The notes: a model not told the origin generated them from the letters alone. A stretch of 34,359 nucleotides of DNA from Clostridium sp. (GCA_018372555.1 JAHAIU010000013.1:1-34359), one strand, 5' to 3'; counted from the stretch's first letter, positions 14,503-23,438 are shown. Numbers and translations are program-made.

Positions 14503-15480
14503 ATGGAGAAAAGAGAATATTTTATTAATTTTGGTATGGATGAAGACGTTGTTGAAATGGTTAAGAATAAGCTAAATGATATAAAGGTTAGTGGAAATAT
14601 AAAGGGAGAATTAGATAATAAAATGTATTACGAGATTTATAAAATTAATGGAGATAGAGGAGGAATAGTAATTTCTCATGGATTTACTGAATGTATAGAG
14701 AAATATAAGGAGTTTATTTATTATCTAACTAGGGAAGGATATTCAGTTTACATAATGGAGCACAGAGGACATGGAAGGTCTGGTGAACTTGGAACTCTTC
14801 ATAAAAGCCAAGTTAGTGTTGAAGACTTTAATTACTATGTTAATGATTTAAAAATATTTATAGATGAAGTTGTAGTAAAAAGAAATAGAGACAAAGATCT
14901 TTTTTTATTTGGTCATTCAATGGGGGGAGCTATAGGTACAATGTTTATCGAAAAGTATAATAATTACTTTAAAAAGGCTGTATTATCATCACCCATGTTA
15001 AAGATAGCTGTAGGAAGCATCCCTAATTTTTTAGCTATAATTTTATGTAAGATCCTAATTATATTTGGAAAAGGAGAAAATTTTATATTTGGAAATATGC
15101 CTTATGAAAGTACTTATGATTTTATCTTAGCTTCAACATCTAATGAAAGTAGATATAATCTTTACTATAGAGAGGTATTATCAAATGAAAATCTGCAAAG
15201 AGGAGGAGGTTCCTTTAAGTGGCTTTATGAATCTTTAAATGGAATCAAATATATATTAAAAAAGGAGAATATAAGGAAGATAAAAACACCTATATTAATG
15301 TTTCAAGCTGGAAAAGATGAACTTGTAGGTGAGCGAGGTATTAAGAAGTTTATAAAATTATGTAAAAGTGCTAAACTCATATATTATAAAAATGCTAAAC
15401 ATGAGTTATATTTGGAAAACAATGATATTATTGAAGATTATTTAGACAAAATATTTGATTTTTTACAGGAGGTACAATAA
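14503..15480 (+). CDS. Alpha/beta hydrolase, serine aminopeptidase S33 / lysophospholipase-like
   Basis: 325 residues of cytoplasmic alpha/beta-hydrolase fold. The oxyanion-hole motif SHGFTE is at about 63-68, HRGHGRSG at about 87-94, the nucleophile elbow GHSMGG at about 139-144, a likely catalytic Asp in QAGKDELVG (about 269-277) and a likely catalytic His in NAKHELYLEN (about 297-306). This pattern is that of the monoacylglycerol lipase / lysophospholipase (PldB-like, Hydrolase_4) group, which cleaves acyl esters. The exact lipid or ester is not known. No signal peptide is seen. It follows the Nudix terminator and is followed by repeat copy B, so it probably forms a single-gene unit. Confidence 0.85.
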   Translation: MEKREYFINFGMDEDVVEMVKNKLNDIKVSGNIKGELDNKMYYEIYKINGDRGGIVISHGFTECIEKYKEFIYYLTREGYSVYIMEHRGHGRSGELGTLHKSQVSVEDFNYYVNDLKIFIDEVVVKRNRDKDLFLFGHSMGGAIGTMFIEKYNNYFKKAVLSSPMLKIAVGSIPNFLAIILCKILIIFGKGENFIFGNMPYESTYDFILASTSNESRYNLYYREVLSNENLQRGGGSFKWLYESLNGIKYILKKENIRKIKTPILMFQAGKDELVGERGIKKFIKLCKSAKLIYYKNAKHELYLENNDIIEDYLDKIFDFLQEVQ

Positions 15481-15524
15481 AATCTAAAAAATATTAACAA
15501 TATAAAGTTTAAACAAATATGATA

Positions 15525-15729
15525 TATAAGTTGTAATAAAGTTTTTGAACATTTTATTCAGTTATATTTTATACTCAAAATATTTTAGATAGGCAATCTC
15601 ACAAACAACTTATATAAAAATTAAAAACTATATGCTTTCAATTGATGTAATTTACTTCCAATACTATTTCTTACTTTAAATATCATAATCCCTCAAAATG
15701 TAGATTATTTATTGAAACATATATATAAT
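15525..15729 (+). repeat. Degenerate intergenic repeat, copy B (most complete)
   Basis: About 205 bases between the hydrolase and the GNAT gene, matching copy A (13376-13574) along its length and copy C (14261-14352) in its first half. It ends 7 bases before the ribosome site of the GNAT gene (AAAGGAGGG, 15737-15745). TTTCAAT (15636-15642) and ATTGAAA (15711-15717) can pair, so a transcript might fold. Confidence 0.75.
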
Positions 15730-15752
15730 AAATTGGAAAGGAGGGAACAATA

Positions 15753-16310
15753 TTGAAGGAAATATTAAAGCTTAAAAATAAGTCTGGTAATTTAGTTGAT
15801 GCCAAATTAAGAGTTCTAGATATAAAGGATTTAGACCATATAATGGAACTTCAAGATATAATTTTAGAGGGATTAGAAAATAAGGAGTTATATGCGCCTA
15901 CAGAAAGAGATGAATTTATAAATTATTTAAATAAAGGTGCAAAAATAATAGGATATACTGACGAAAATGAAGAGCTAATAGCTATGGCTGTATATATAAA
16001 AAAAGGATATGAAGAAGGTAACTATGGCTACGATTTAGGAATATCAGGAGAAAATTTACTTAAGATAGGGCAGGTTGAATCTACAGTAGTTAGAAGTGAC
16101 TATAGAGGCAATGGTCTACAAAAAATATTGTGTGAAAAAATAGAAGAAATAGCAAAGAATGATGAAGTCAAGATACTTACATCCACAGCGTCACCATATA
16201 ATAAATATAGTGTAAATACATTTACTAATTTAGGATATGAAATAAAGAAAGAAAAATTAAAATATGGTGGACTTAGAAGATATGTGATGGCAAAGACAAT
16301 AGACAGTTAG
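15753..16310 (+). CDS. GNAT family N-acetyltransferase
   Basis: 185 residues. The acetyl-CoA binding signature is visible as VESTVVRSDYRGNGLQKIL (about 109-127), with RGNG as the Q/RxxGxG/A-type pyrophosphate loop, and the C-terminal TSTASPYNKYSVNTFTNLGY stretch is typical of GNAT folds. The acceptor (small molecule or protein) is unknown. The start is TTG 15753 behind a strong AAAGGAGGG site (15737-15745). It lies directly downstream of repeat copy B and is closed by a terminator, so it appears to be a single-gene unit. Confidence 0.85.
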   Translation: MKEILKLKNKSGNLVDAKLRVLDIKDLDHIMELQDIILEGLENKELYAPTERDEFINYLNKGAKIIGYTDENEELIAMAVYIKKGYEEGNYGYDLGISGENLLKIGQVESTVVRSDYRGNGLQKILCEKIEEIAKNDEVKILTSTASPYNKYSVNTFTNLGYEIKKEKLKYGGLRRYVMAKTIDS

Positions 16311-16335
16311 AAATTAATAATTAGCAATTTAAGTT

Positions 16336-16362
16336 AAAACTCAGCGAGGGCTGAGTTTTTTT
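16336..16362 (+). terminator. Intrinsic terminator after the GNAT gene
   Basis: AAAACTCAGC (16336-16345) pairs with GCTGAGTTTT (16350-16359) around GAGG, with the T-run continuing to 16362. Confidence 0.92.
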
Positions 16363-16588
16363 TAATTAAAGAATGAAAGAATGAAAGAAATTAAAGAAGG
16401 AAGGAATGAAAAAATTATAGAGTTAAATAGAAAACTTTTAAATAGAAAACTTTAATAGGAGTTTTCAAAGCTAATATATTCTAGTAATTTTGGGCAAATT
16501 ACATATTTAACTATGAATTTTTATTTATATATTATAAATTAGAAATCTTAGCTTTTTTGTATAAATGTAAATAATATCTAGAATAGAA
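16363..16588 (+). other. Gene-free AT-rich spacer upstream of suf
   Basis: Contains short simple repeats (GAATGAAA twice near 16373-16390; TTTAAATAGAAAAC-like units near 16423-16454) and no ORF. I see no conserved RNA or known operator in it. Confidence 0.5.
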
Positions 16589-16632
16589 AAGCTAATAATA
16601 GTTATTAATGAATAATTCACTGTTATTAGCTT
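16589..16632 (+). promoter_or_regulatory. Near-perfect 13-bp dyad upstream of the suf promoter
   Basis: AAGCTAATAATAG (16589-16601) and CTGTTATTAGCTT (16620-16632) are complementary except for one G-U pair. The loop can add TTATT/AATAA (16602-16606 with 16611-16615). There is no T-tract. It sits about 50 bases before the suf -10 and could be an operator for a regulator such as an Rrf2-type repressor, or an RNA hairpin; neither is shown. Confidence 0.45.
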
Positions 16633-16676
16633 ACAAATAGCTAAAAAACAGTTGATTAATTCTTAGTAATTTAGTA

Positions 16677-16685
16677 TGATATAAT
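16677..16685 (+). promoter_or_regulatory. Extended -10 promoter of the suf operon
   Basis: TGATATAAT combines an upstream TG with a perfect TATAAT (16680-16685). There is no convincing -35 at 17 bases, as is usual for extended -10 promoters. Transcription would start near 16692, about 60 bases before sufC. Confidence 0.6.
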
Positions 16686-16752
16686 CAATTCAGAGTGAAA
16701 TGATATGATTTAATTTAAATATATAATTAAACACAAATAAGGAGATGTAAAA

Positions 16753-17502
16753 ATGAGCGAAGTTTTATTAAATATAAATGGGTTAAAAACTGCTGTAGAA
16801 GGCAAGGAGATATTAAAGGGATTAGATTTAAAAATCAATAAGGGTGAAATTCATGTTATCATGGGACCTAATGGTGCTGGTAAGTCAACTTTAGCAAATA
16901 CTTTAATGGCGCATCCTAAATACGAAAGAGTTGAAGGAGATATTACTTTTGAAGATGAAGATATAACAGAACTTAAAACTGATGAAAGAGCTAAGAAAGG
17001 ATTGTTCTTATCTTTCCAACATCCAGAAGAAGTTCCAGGTATAACTGTTGAAAATTTTATTAGAAGTGCAAAGATAGCAAAAGATGGTCAATTAATTAAA
17101 TTTTTAAAGTTCGATAAGGACTTAAAAAATAATATGAAAGAATTAAAAATGGATCAAGAATATGCTAAGAGATATTTAAATGTAGGATTTTCAGGTGGAG
17201 AAAAGAAAAAGAATGAAATCTTACAAATGCTTATGCTTAATCCAAAGCTTGCTATATTAGATGAAACAGATTCAGGTCTGGATATAGATGCTATAAGAGT
17301 AGTTTCAGAAGGTATTAAAATGTATGCTAATGGAGAAAATGGAGTTTTAATAATAACTCATAATACTAAGATTTTAGAAAATTTAAAGGCTGATTATGTT
17401 CATGTTTTAGTTAACGGAAAAATAGTTAAAACAGGAGATGCAAGTTTAGCAGATGAAATAGAAAAGAATGGTTATGAAGCTTTTAAAGCAGAAGCTATGT
17501 AA
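16753..17502 (+). CDS. sufC: SufC, ATPase of the Fe-S scaffold complex
   Basis: 249 residues, normal for SufC, a soluble ABC-type ATPase that drives SufB-SufD conformational change during Fe-S cluster assembly. Walker A GPNGAGKST (about 38-46), the signature FSGGEKKKNEI (about 147-157) and Walker B LAILDETDSGLD (about 167-178) are intact, and the EVPGIT stretch is SufC-specific. It is the first gene of sufCBDSU, with an AAGGAGATG ribosome site. SufB follows 17 bases after the stop. Confidence 0.97.
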   Translation: MSEVLLNINGLKTAVEGKEILKGLDLKINKGEIHVIMGPNGAGKSTLANTLMAHPKYERVEGDITFEDEDITELKTDERAKKGLFLSFQHPEEVPGITVENFIRSAKIAKDGQLIKFLKFDKDLKNNMKELKMDQEYAKRYLNVGFSGGEKKKNEILQMLMLNPKLAILDETDSGLDIDAIRVVSEGIKMYANGENGVLIITHNTKILENLKADYVHVLVNGKIVKTGDASLADEIEKNGYEAFKAEAM

Positions 17503-17519
17503 AACGGAGGTGACAGGCT

Positions 17520-18929
17520 TTGGAAATTAAAAAGAAGACTTATGTAGAAGACGTTGAAAGAGGAATCTATGACGTTAAAAATGAAGATAGATTTGAATTT
17601 AAGACTGAAAAAGGATTAACAAGAGAAATAGTAGAAACTATTTCAAAGGAAAAAAATGAACCGGAATGGATGAAAAATTTTAGATTAAAATCCCTTGATG
17701 TATATAATAAAATTAAATTACCTACTTGGGGTCCATCTTTAGATGAATTAGATATGGATAATATAGTTACTTATGTTAGACCTAAGACAAAGTTAAATGA
17801 AACTTGGGAAGATGTTCCTGAAGATATTAAGAAAACTTTTGATCTTTTGGGAATTCCAGAAGCAGAAAAGAAGTCTCTTGCAGGGGTTGGAGCACAGTAT
17901 GATTCAGAAGTAGTTTACCACAGCATAAGAGAAGATTTAGTTAAGCAAGGTGTTGTTTATACTGATATGGAAACTGCTGTTAGAGATTATGAAGATATAG
18001 TTAAAGAGTATTTTATGAAATGTGTAACACCAAATGATCATAAATTTGCAGCACTACATGGTGCAGTTTGGTCAGGTGGATCTTTTGTTTATGTTCCAAA
18101 GGGAATACATGTAGATATTCCACTACAATCATATTTCAGATTAAACTCACCTGGAGCAGGACAATTTGAGCATACATTAATTATTGTAGAAGAAGGAGCA
18201 AGTTTACACTTTATAGAAGGATGTTCAGCTCCAAAGTATAATATAACTAACTTACATGCTGGTTGTGTTGAACTATTTGTTAAAGAAAACGCTACTTTAA
18301 GATATAGTACAATAGAAAACTGGTCAAAGAATATGCTGAATTTAAATACTAAGAGAGCATTTGTTGAAAAGAATGGAAGAATTGAATGGATATCAGGTTC
18401 ATTTGGCTCTAGAATATCAATGCTTTATCCAATGAGCGTATTAAAAGGAGAAGGTGCTAGAGCAGAATTTACTGGAGTATCATTTGCAGGTAAAGGCCAA
18501 AATCTTGATACTGGAGCAAAAGTAATTCATGCAGCTCCAAATACATCATCTACTATAAATTCAAAGTCAATTTCAAAAAATGGTGGTGAAGCTACTTATA
18601 GAGGAGTAGTTAAGGTAAATGCAAATGCTTATAACTCTAAATCAGTAGTATCCTGTGAATCACTAATGCTAGATAATTTATCTAAGTCAGATACTATACC
18701 TGTTATAGATTTAATGAATGATGATGTAGAAATCTCACATGAAGCTAAGATAGGTAAGATTAGTGATGATGCTATATTCTACTTAATGAGTAGAGGTATA
18801 ACTGAGGAAGAAGCTAAGTCAATGATAGTTAGAGGATTCGTTGAGCCAATATCTAAGGAATTACCATTAGAATATGCAGTAGAGATGAATAACTTAATTA
18901 AGCTTGAATTAGAAGGGAGCATAGGATAA
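17520..18929 (+). CDS. sufB: SufB, Fe-S scaffold subunit
   Basis: 469 residues, normal for SufB, the scaffold on which the SufBC2D complex builds nascent clusters. The central beta-helix section with SGGSFVYVPKGIHVDIPLQ, IEGCSAPKYN and the conserved end SVVSCESLMLDNLSKSDTIP ... HEAKIGKISDDAIFYLMSRG are characteristic. The start is TTG 17520, 7 bases after GGAGGTG (17506-17512). Its stop overlaps the sufD start (TAATG), indicating coupled translation. Confidence 0.97.
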   Translation: MEIKKKTYVEDVERGIYDVKNEDRFEFKTEKGLTREIVETISKEKNEPEWMKNFRLKSLDVYNKIKLPTWGPSLDELDMDNIVTYVRPKTKLNETWEDVPEDIKKTFDLLGIPEAEKKSLAGVGAQYDSEVVYHSIREDLVKQGVVYTDMETAVRDYEDIVKEYFMKCVTPNDHKFAALHGAVWSGGSFVYVPKGIHVDIPLQSYFRLNSPGAGQFEHTLIIVEEGASLHFIEGCSAPKYNITNLHAGCVELFVKENATLRYSTIENWSKNMLNLNTKRAFVEKNGRIEWISGSFGSRISMLYPMSVLKGEGARAEFTGVSFAGKGQNLDTGAKVIHAAPNTSSTINSKSISKNGGEATYRGVVKVNANAYNSKSVVSCESLMLDNLSKSDTIPVIDLMNDDVEISHEAKIGKISDDAIFYLMSRGITEEEAKSMIVRGFVEPISKELPLEYAVEMNNLIKLELEGSIG

Positions 18930-20035
18930 TGAATAGTAATATAAGTTTTAATAATATTAATAAGACTCCTGTAAGAACTAAAAGCTGGTTAAAAGTTAAT
19001 GATGTAACATTAAAGGATTATAATCCTCCAAGAATTGGAGAATTTAATAATTATAAAGTAACTGGTAATGATTTAAATGGAGTTACAATAGAAGAATTTA
19101 AAAAAGGAAAAGTATTTCCGTTAAATAAGAAATTTAAATATGGAGCATCAGAAGAAATAGTAAATCAAGGTGAATTTGATTTTAATAAGGGCTTTATAAT
19201 AAATATAGATAAAAGAGCTAAGGTAGATGGATTAATAGAAATTGAATTTAATTTAGATGAAAAAAATAATACCTTAGTTGATAATATAATAGTAGTTGCA
19301 GAAGAGGAATCAGAAGCAAAAATATTAATTAAGTATAACTCAAAGGATGAATCTGAAGGATATCATAATGGAATATGTAAGATATATGGTAAGGATAGCA
19401 GTAAGATTCAAGTAGTTAAAGTAAATTTATTAAACAAAAATACAGTAAATGTAGACTCTAATCTTTCAGATATAGGATACTATGGAAAAGTAGACTTTGT
19501 TTCAATAGATTTAGGTGGAAGTGTTAGTATTACAAACTATCATGGTGATTTAGCAAAGGAAAGTTCAGAATCAACATTAAGCTCAATCTACCTAGGTGGA
19601 GATAAGAAAATTATAGATATGAACTATGTTATGACTCATATGGGTAGAAGAAGTAATTCCGATATTATCACAAGAGGTGCTTTAAAGGGTGAAGCAAATA
19701 AGATATTTAGAGGCACTCTTGATTTTAAGAGGGGTGCATCTAGAAGTAAGGGTGAAGAAGATGAATATTGTATGATTTTATCACCTAAGGTAAAAGCTAA
19801 AGCTCTTCCATTATTACTATGTGAAGAAGATGATGTATCTGGAGAACACGCAGCAGCTTCAGGTAAAATAGATGAAGATAAGCTATTCTATTTAATGAGT
19901 AGGGGATTAGACTACAATGATGCTAGAAGAGTAATCATTGAAGGTGCATTTAATCCTATTATAGATAAGATTGAAGATGAAGCTACAAGAAATGAAATTT
20001 TAGCTACTATAAAGGAAGCGTTAGATAATGAATAA
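18929..20035 (+). CDS. sufD: SufD, Fe-S scaffold partner
   Basis: 368 residues, a SufD homologue with the SufB/D core in its second half (LGGDKKIIDMNYVMTHMG, then SGEHAAASGKIDEDKLFYLMSRGLDYNDARRVIIEGAFNPI near the end). The first half is divergent, as is usual for SufD. It pairs with SufB and SufC in the assembly complex. It overlaps sufB by one base at its start and sufS by 8 bases at its end, so the operon is tightly coupled. Confidence 0.95.
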   Translation: MNSNISFNNINKTPVRTKSWLKVNDVTLKDYNPPRIGEFNNYKVTGNDLNGVTIEEFKKGKVFPLNKKFKYGASEEIVNQGEFDFNKGFIINIDKRAKVDGLIEIEFNLDEKNNTLVDNIIVVAEEESEAKILIKYNSKDESEGYHNGICKIYGKDSSKIQVVKVNLLNKNTVNVDSNLSDIGYYGKVDFVSIDLGGSVSITNYHGDLAKESSESTLSSIYLGGDKKIIDMNYVMTHMGRRSNSDIITRGALKGEANKIFRGTLDFKRGASRSKGEEDEYCMILSPKVKAKALPLLLCEEDDVSGEHAAASGKIDEDKLFYLMSRGLDYNDARRVIIEGAFNPIIDKIEDEATRNEILATIKEALDNE

Positions 20036-21254
20036 AGAGTACCTAAAGGATTTTCCAACTTTAAGTAAAGAGAAAAATGGCAAAAGAATAGCTTATTTAG
20101 ATAGTGCTGCTACTACACAAAAGCCAATAGCTGTAATTGAAGCTATTAAAGATTATTATGAAAAGATAAATGCAAACCCACATAGAGGTGCCTATGAATT
20201 AAGCGTACTTGCAACAGAAGCTTATGATGAGGCTAGAGAAAAAGTTAGAAAGTTTATAAATGCAGAGGGTTTTGAAGAAATAATATTTACTAAGAACGCA
20301 ACTGAAGCATTTAACTTAGTAGCTATGTCATATGGAATGAACTTTATAAATGAGGGTGATGAGATTGTTATATCTATAGCTGAGCATCACTCGAATTTAA
20401 TTCCATGGCAACAAGTAGCAAGAGCTAAGGGTGCAATATTAAAATATATGTATACAAATGAAAATGGAGAGCTTACAGAAGAAGAAATAAAATCTAAGAT
20501 TACAGATAAAACTAAGATAGTAAGTGTTACTCAAGTATCTAATGCATTAGGAACTATTAATCCAGTTAAGGAAATAGCTGAATATGCTCATTCAAAGGGT
20601 GCTATAGTTATAGTTGATGGAGCTCAAAGTGTTCCTCATATGAAGGTAGATGTAAGAGATATTAATGCAGACTTTTTAATAATTGCAGGACATAAATTAC
20701 TAGCTCCAATGGGGATAGGCGTTTTATATGGTAAGAAGAATTTATTAGAAAAGATGCCTCCTTTAATGTTTGGTGGAGATATGGTAGAATATGTTTATGA
20801 GCAAGAAACTACCTTTAATGTGTTACCATATAAGTTTGAAGCAGGTACGCAAAATGTTGAGGCTGCAGTAGGTTTATCTAAAGCAATAGATTATTTAAAT
20901 GAAATAGGAATGGAAAATATAGAAAAGCATGAAAAAGAGCTTGTTTCATATGCTTTAGATAAGATGAATAAATTAGAGTATGTTAAAGTCTATGGACCAA
21001 AAGAAGTAGAAAAAAGAGGTGGAGTAATATCCTTCCAAATAGAAGGTGTTCATCCACATGATGTTGCATCAATTTTTGATACTTTTGGTGTATGTATAAG
21101 AGCTGGAAATCACTGTGCACAACCTCTAATGAGATATATGGGAATAAACGCTACATCTAGAGCAAGTATATATTTATACAATGATAAAGAGGATGTAGAT
21201 AGGTTAGTAGAAGCGATAGAAAAAACATATGAGATGTTCTCAAAATGGAGGTAG
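20028..21254 (+). CDS. sufS: SufS cysteine desulfurase
   Basis: 408 residues, a type II PLP-dependent cysteine desulfurase that supplies persulfide sulfur. Visible features are LDSAATTQKP at the N-terminus, KNATEAFNLVA (about 90-100), ADFLIIAGHKLLAPMGIGVLYG with the PLP lysine (about 226), and the active-site cysteine in IRAGNHCAQP (about 357-366). The neighbouring SufU zinc protein is the expected sulfur acceptor in Gram-positive bacteria. Its ATG lies within the last 8 bases of sufD. Confidence 0.97.
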   Translation: MNKEYLKDFPTLSKEKNGKRIAYLDSAATTQKPIAVIEAIKDYYEKINANPHRGAYELSVLATEAYDEAREKVRKFINAEGFEEIIFTKNATEAFNLVAMSYGMNFINEGDEIVISIAEHHSNLIPWQQVARAKGAILKYMYTNENGELTEEEIKSKITDKTKIVSVTQVSNALGTINPVKEIAEYAHSKGAIVIVDGAQSVPHMKVDVRDINADFLIIAGHKLLAPMGIGVLYGKKNLLEKMPPLMFGGDMVEYVYEQETTFNVLPYKFEAGTQNVEAAVGLSKAIDYLNEIGMENIEKHEKELVSYALDKMNKLEYVKVYGPKEVEKRGGVISFQIEGVHPHDVASIFDTFGVCIRAGNHCAQPLMRYMGINATSRASIYLYNDKEDVDRLVEAIEKTYEMFSKWR

Positions 21255-21258
21255 AGCA

Positions 21259-21684
21259 ATGGATTTAAATGAGATTTACACAACCCTAATAATGGAACAT
21301 AGTTCTTCTAAGCATAATAGAAGAAAATTAGAAAATCCAGATTTATGTGAAAAGGGTCATAATCCAAGCTGTGGAGATGAGATAGAATTAGAATTAAAAA
21401 TTAATGGAGATGTTATTGAAGATTTAGCATTTACAGGCCAAGGTTGTGCTATATCTCAAGCATCAACTTCAATGATGATAGACCTTATTAAGGGAAAAGA
21501 TAAGAAAGAAGCTTTAGAATTAGTTGAAACTTTTATTGGAATGATAAAAAGAGAAATTAATGACGAAGAAGAACTTGAAGTACTTGAAGATGCTATTGTA
21601 CTTAAGAATATTTCTAATATGCCAGCTAGAGTAAAATGTGCAGTACTTGCATGGCATACTTTAAAAGAAGCATTTAATAAATAG
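21259..21684 (+). CDS. sufU: SufU sulfur-transfer zinc protein
   Basis: 141 residues. SufU takes sulfur from SufS and passes it to the SufBCD scaffold. The zinc-ligand pattern of SufU is intact: NPSCGDE (Cys and Asp), GQGCAIS (Cys) and ARVKCAVLAWHTL (Cys), and the spacing matches SufU rather than the housekeeping scaffold IscU. ATG 21259 is chosen because GGAGGT (21247-21252) lies 6 bases before it; a longer in-frame start at 21229 falls inside sufS and has no support. No sufA or sufE gene is present, as is normal for this operon type. Confidence 0.96.
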   Translation: MDLNEIYTTLIMEHSSSKHNRRKLENPDLCEKGHNPSCGDEIELELKINGDVIEDLAFTGQGCAISQASTSMMIDLIKGKDKKEALELVETFIGMIKREINDEEELEVLEDAIVLKNISNMPARVKCAVLAWHTLKEAFNK

Positions 21685-21708
21685 AGCTGATTTAGACAGC
21701 TCTATTTA
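21682..21708 (+). terminator. Intrinsic terminator of the suf operon
   Basis: TAGAGCTG (21682-21689, including the sufU stop) pairs with CAGCTCTA (21697-21704), followed by a short TTTA tract. A second hairpin downstream (21784-21810) backs it up. Confidence 0.75.
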
Positions 21709-21715
21709 CAATTAA

Positions 21716-21845
21716 AAATTAAGAATGAAAAATTAAAAATTAAAGATGCAATTCTTACAAAATTACTACAATAAATTATTTTTTTGAAACTCCGTAAGGA
21801 GTTTTTTCATTAGTCTTTAATTTTTCACTCTTCATTTCTAGTTAT
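21716..21845 (+). repeat. AT-rich ATTAAAAATTAAGAATGAAA-type intergenic segment with hairpin
   Basis: Iterated AATTAAAAATTAAGAA/GAAAAATTAAAAATTAAAG units (21710-21745) lead into the hairpin at 21784-21810, then T-rich TTTAATTTTTCACTCTTCATT, which is roughly complementary to the leading units. Related but more decayed segments with a similar hairpin core are at 3232-3312 and 12096-12180. This looks like a low-complexity clostridial intergenic repeat; boundaries are uncertain. Confidence 0.45.
21784..21810. terminator. Second, bidirectional-looking terminator
   Basis: AAACTCC (21787-21793) pairs with GGAGTTT (21798-21804) around GTAA. There are T-runs on both sides (TTTTTT before, TTTTTT after on the plus strand). 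The same AAACTCC/GGAGTTT stem is used at 12101-12118. Confidence 0.8.
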
Positions 21846-22040
21846 TAATTATTATTTATATAAGAGAACTGTAGATAATTAATGCTTTCTTAAGTAAAAC
21901 TAGCTTATATTGATATAAATATTAATAATTTGAATAATTAAGATAATTTAGACAGTATAGTTATAAATATGAATTTGAAATAGTAATAATTATTATGATA
22001 GAATAAATTCATTATATTTTAAAATAAGGAGAATGAGTAA
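21846..22040 (+). other. Upstream region of the CNNM/CBS gene
   Basis: No ORF. A possible promoter is TTGAAA (21975-21980) with TAGAAT (21999-22004) at an 18-base spacer. Nothing else is recognised in this AT-rich stretch. Confidence 0.35.
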
Positions 22041-23372
22041 ATGGAAGGTAGTCCCGGGAGTAGTTTAATTTTAATTTTAATTTTGGTTGTTATTAATGCT
22101 TTTTTTGCATCAGCAGAAATGGCAATAGTATCATTGAACAAAACAAAAATAAGTATTTTAGCAGATGAAGGAAATAAAAAAGCTATATTGTTAAAAGGAA
22201 TCTTAAAAGATCCAAATAACTTTTTATCAACAATACAAGTTGGTATAACATTAGCAGGTTTCTTTGCATCAGCTTCAGCAGCAACATCAATTTCAGTTGG
22301 CTTTGCTAATGTATTAAGTAATTTAAATATACCATATAGTGAAAGTATAGCATTAGTGCTTACAACTATAGCTATATCATATATTACATTGGTACTTGGA
22401 GAACTTGTTCCTAAGAGAATAGCTCTTCAAAATTCAGAAAAGCTAGCTATGTCATCTATTAAAACTATTATTTTTATATCAAAAGTGACCAAGCCCTTTG
22501 TATGGTTTTTATCTTTTTCAACAAACTTAATACTTAAGTTACTAGGATTAAAAACAGAAGGTGTAGATGAACAAATATCTAGAGAGGAAATAAGAAGTTT
22601 AATTGAGATAGGGGAAGAAAATGGTGCCATCAATCAATCTGAAAGAGAAATGATAGATGGAATTATTGAATTTGATGATACAACAGCTAAGAAAATAATG
22701 ACACCTAGAACTGAAACCTTTTTACTAAATGTAAATGTAAAAATTAGAGATTGTATAAAAGATATATTAGATGAAAACTTTTCAAGAATTCCTGTTTATG
22801 AAGATGATATTGATAATATTATAGGAATACTTCATATGAAAGATTTATTTGCTAGTATAGTTGAAAAGGGTGTAGACAATGTCAATATTAAGGATTTATT
22901 AAAAGATCCATGTTTCTTTATTGAAACAAAGAATATTGATGATTTATTTAAAGAGTTAAAAGAAAAGAAAGCATATATAGCTATATTAATGGATGAATAT
23001 GGTGGCTTCTCTGGTATTGTTACTATGGAAGATATTATAGAAGAAGTTATGGGAGAAATCCTTGATGAATATGATGAAAATCTAGATATAGAAAAAATTG
23101 ATGATAATAATTTTATTGTGAGTGGTCTTATGACATTAGAAGATGTTAGTGATTATTTAAATATAGAATTAGAATCTGAGTTTGCAGATACAATAGCTGG
23201 ACTATTTATAGAAAAGCTTGGTGAAATACCTACAAATACAAAGAACTGTGAAATAACTTTTGATAATATTACCTTAAAGCTCTTAAAGCTTGATGAAAAG
23301 AGAATAGATAAGATTCAGTTAATAATCAATTACAAGGCAAAGGAAAATGAAGCAGAAGCAGCACTTTGTTAA
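22041..23372 (+). CDS. CNNM (DUF21) / CBS-pair / CorC_HlyC membrane protein
   Basis: 443 residues. An N-terminal CNNM/DUF21 transmembrane domain (about 1-190, about four hydrophobic segments; FFASAEMAIVSLNKTKI and LVLGELVPKRIALQNSE are family motifs) is followed by a CBS pair (about 205-330; IMTPRTETF, FSRIPVYEDDIDNIIGILHMKDL, IAILMDEYGGFSGIVTMEDIIEE) and a C-terminal CorC_HlyC domain (about 345-430). Such proteins are annotated as hemolysin C-like but, from studied members (YfjD, CorC, CNNM), are more likely magnesium or other divalent cation exporters. The ribosome site is AAGGAG (22025-22030). It is followed by an unusual terminator that contains the next gene's ribosome site. Confidence 0.9.
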   Translation: MEGSPGSSLILILILVVINAFFASAEMAIVSLNKTKISILADEGNKKAILLKGILKDPNNFLSTIQVGITLAGFFASASAATSISVGFANVLSNLNIPYSESIALVLTTIAISYITLVLGELVPKRIALQNSEKLAMSSIKTIIFISKVTKPFVWFLSFSTNLILKLLGLKTEGVDEQISREEIRSLIEIGEENGAINQSEREMIDGIIEFDDTTAKKIMTPRTETFLLNVNVKIRDCIKDILDENFSRIPVYEDDIDNIIGILHMKDLFASIVEKGVDNVNIKDLLKDPCFFIETKNIDDLFKELKEKKAYIAILMDEYGGFSGIVTMEDIIEEVMGEILDEYDENLDIEKIDDNNFIVSGLMTLEDVSDYLNIELESEFADTIAGLFIEKLGEIPTNTKNCEITFDNITLKLLKLDEKRIDKIQLIINYKAKENEAEAALC

Positions 23373-23393
23373 AAAATAATAAATAATGTATAG

Positions 23394-23438
23394 CACTCCT
23401 TTATATTAGTAAAACTAGTATAAAGGAGTGTGTTTTTT
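23394..23438 (+). terminator. Terminator hairpin containing the next gene's ribosome site
   Basis: CACTCCTTTATATTAGT (23394-23410) and ACTAGTATAAAGGAGTG (23414-23430) pair over 17 bp with one T-G pair and an AAA loop, then GT and six T (23433-23438). The ATG of the next gene is at 23439, and its ribosome site AAAGGAG (23422-23428) is inside the 3' arm. The hairpin therefore can stop transcription from upstream and also mask translation of the next gene. Confidence 0.85.

Noticed and set aside
13376..15729. CRISPR array or insertion sequence in the repeat region
   Set aside because: Copies are about 200 bases, only three, irregularly spaced by whole genes, and lack spacer regularity, terminal inverted repeats or transposase.
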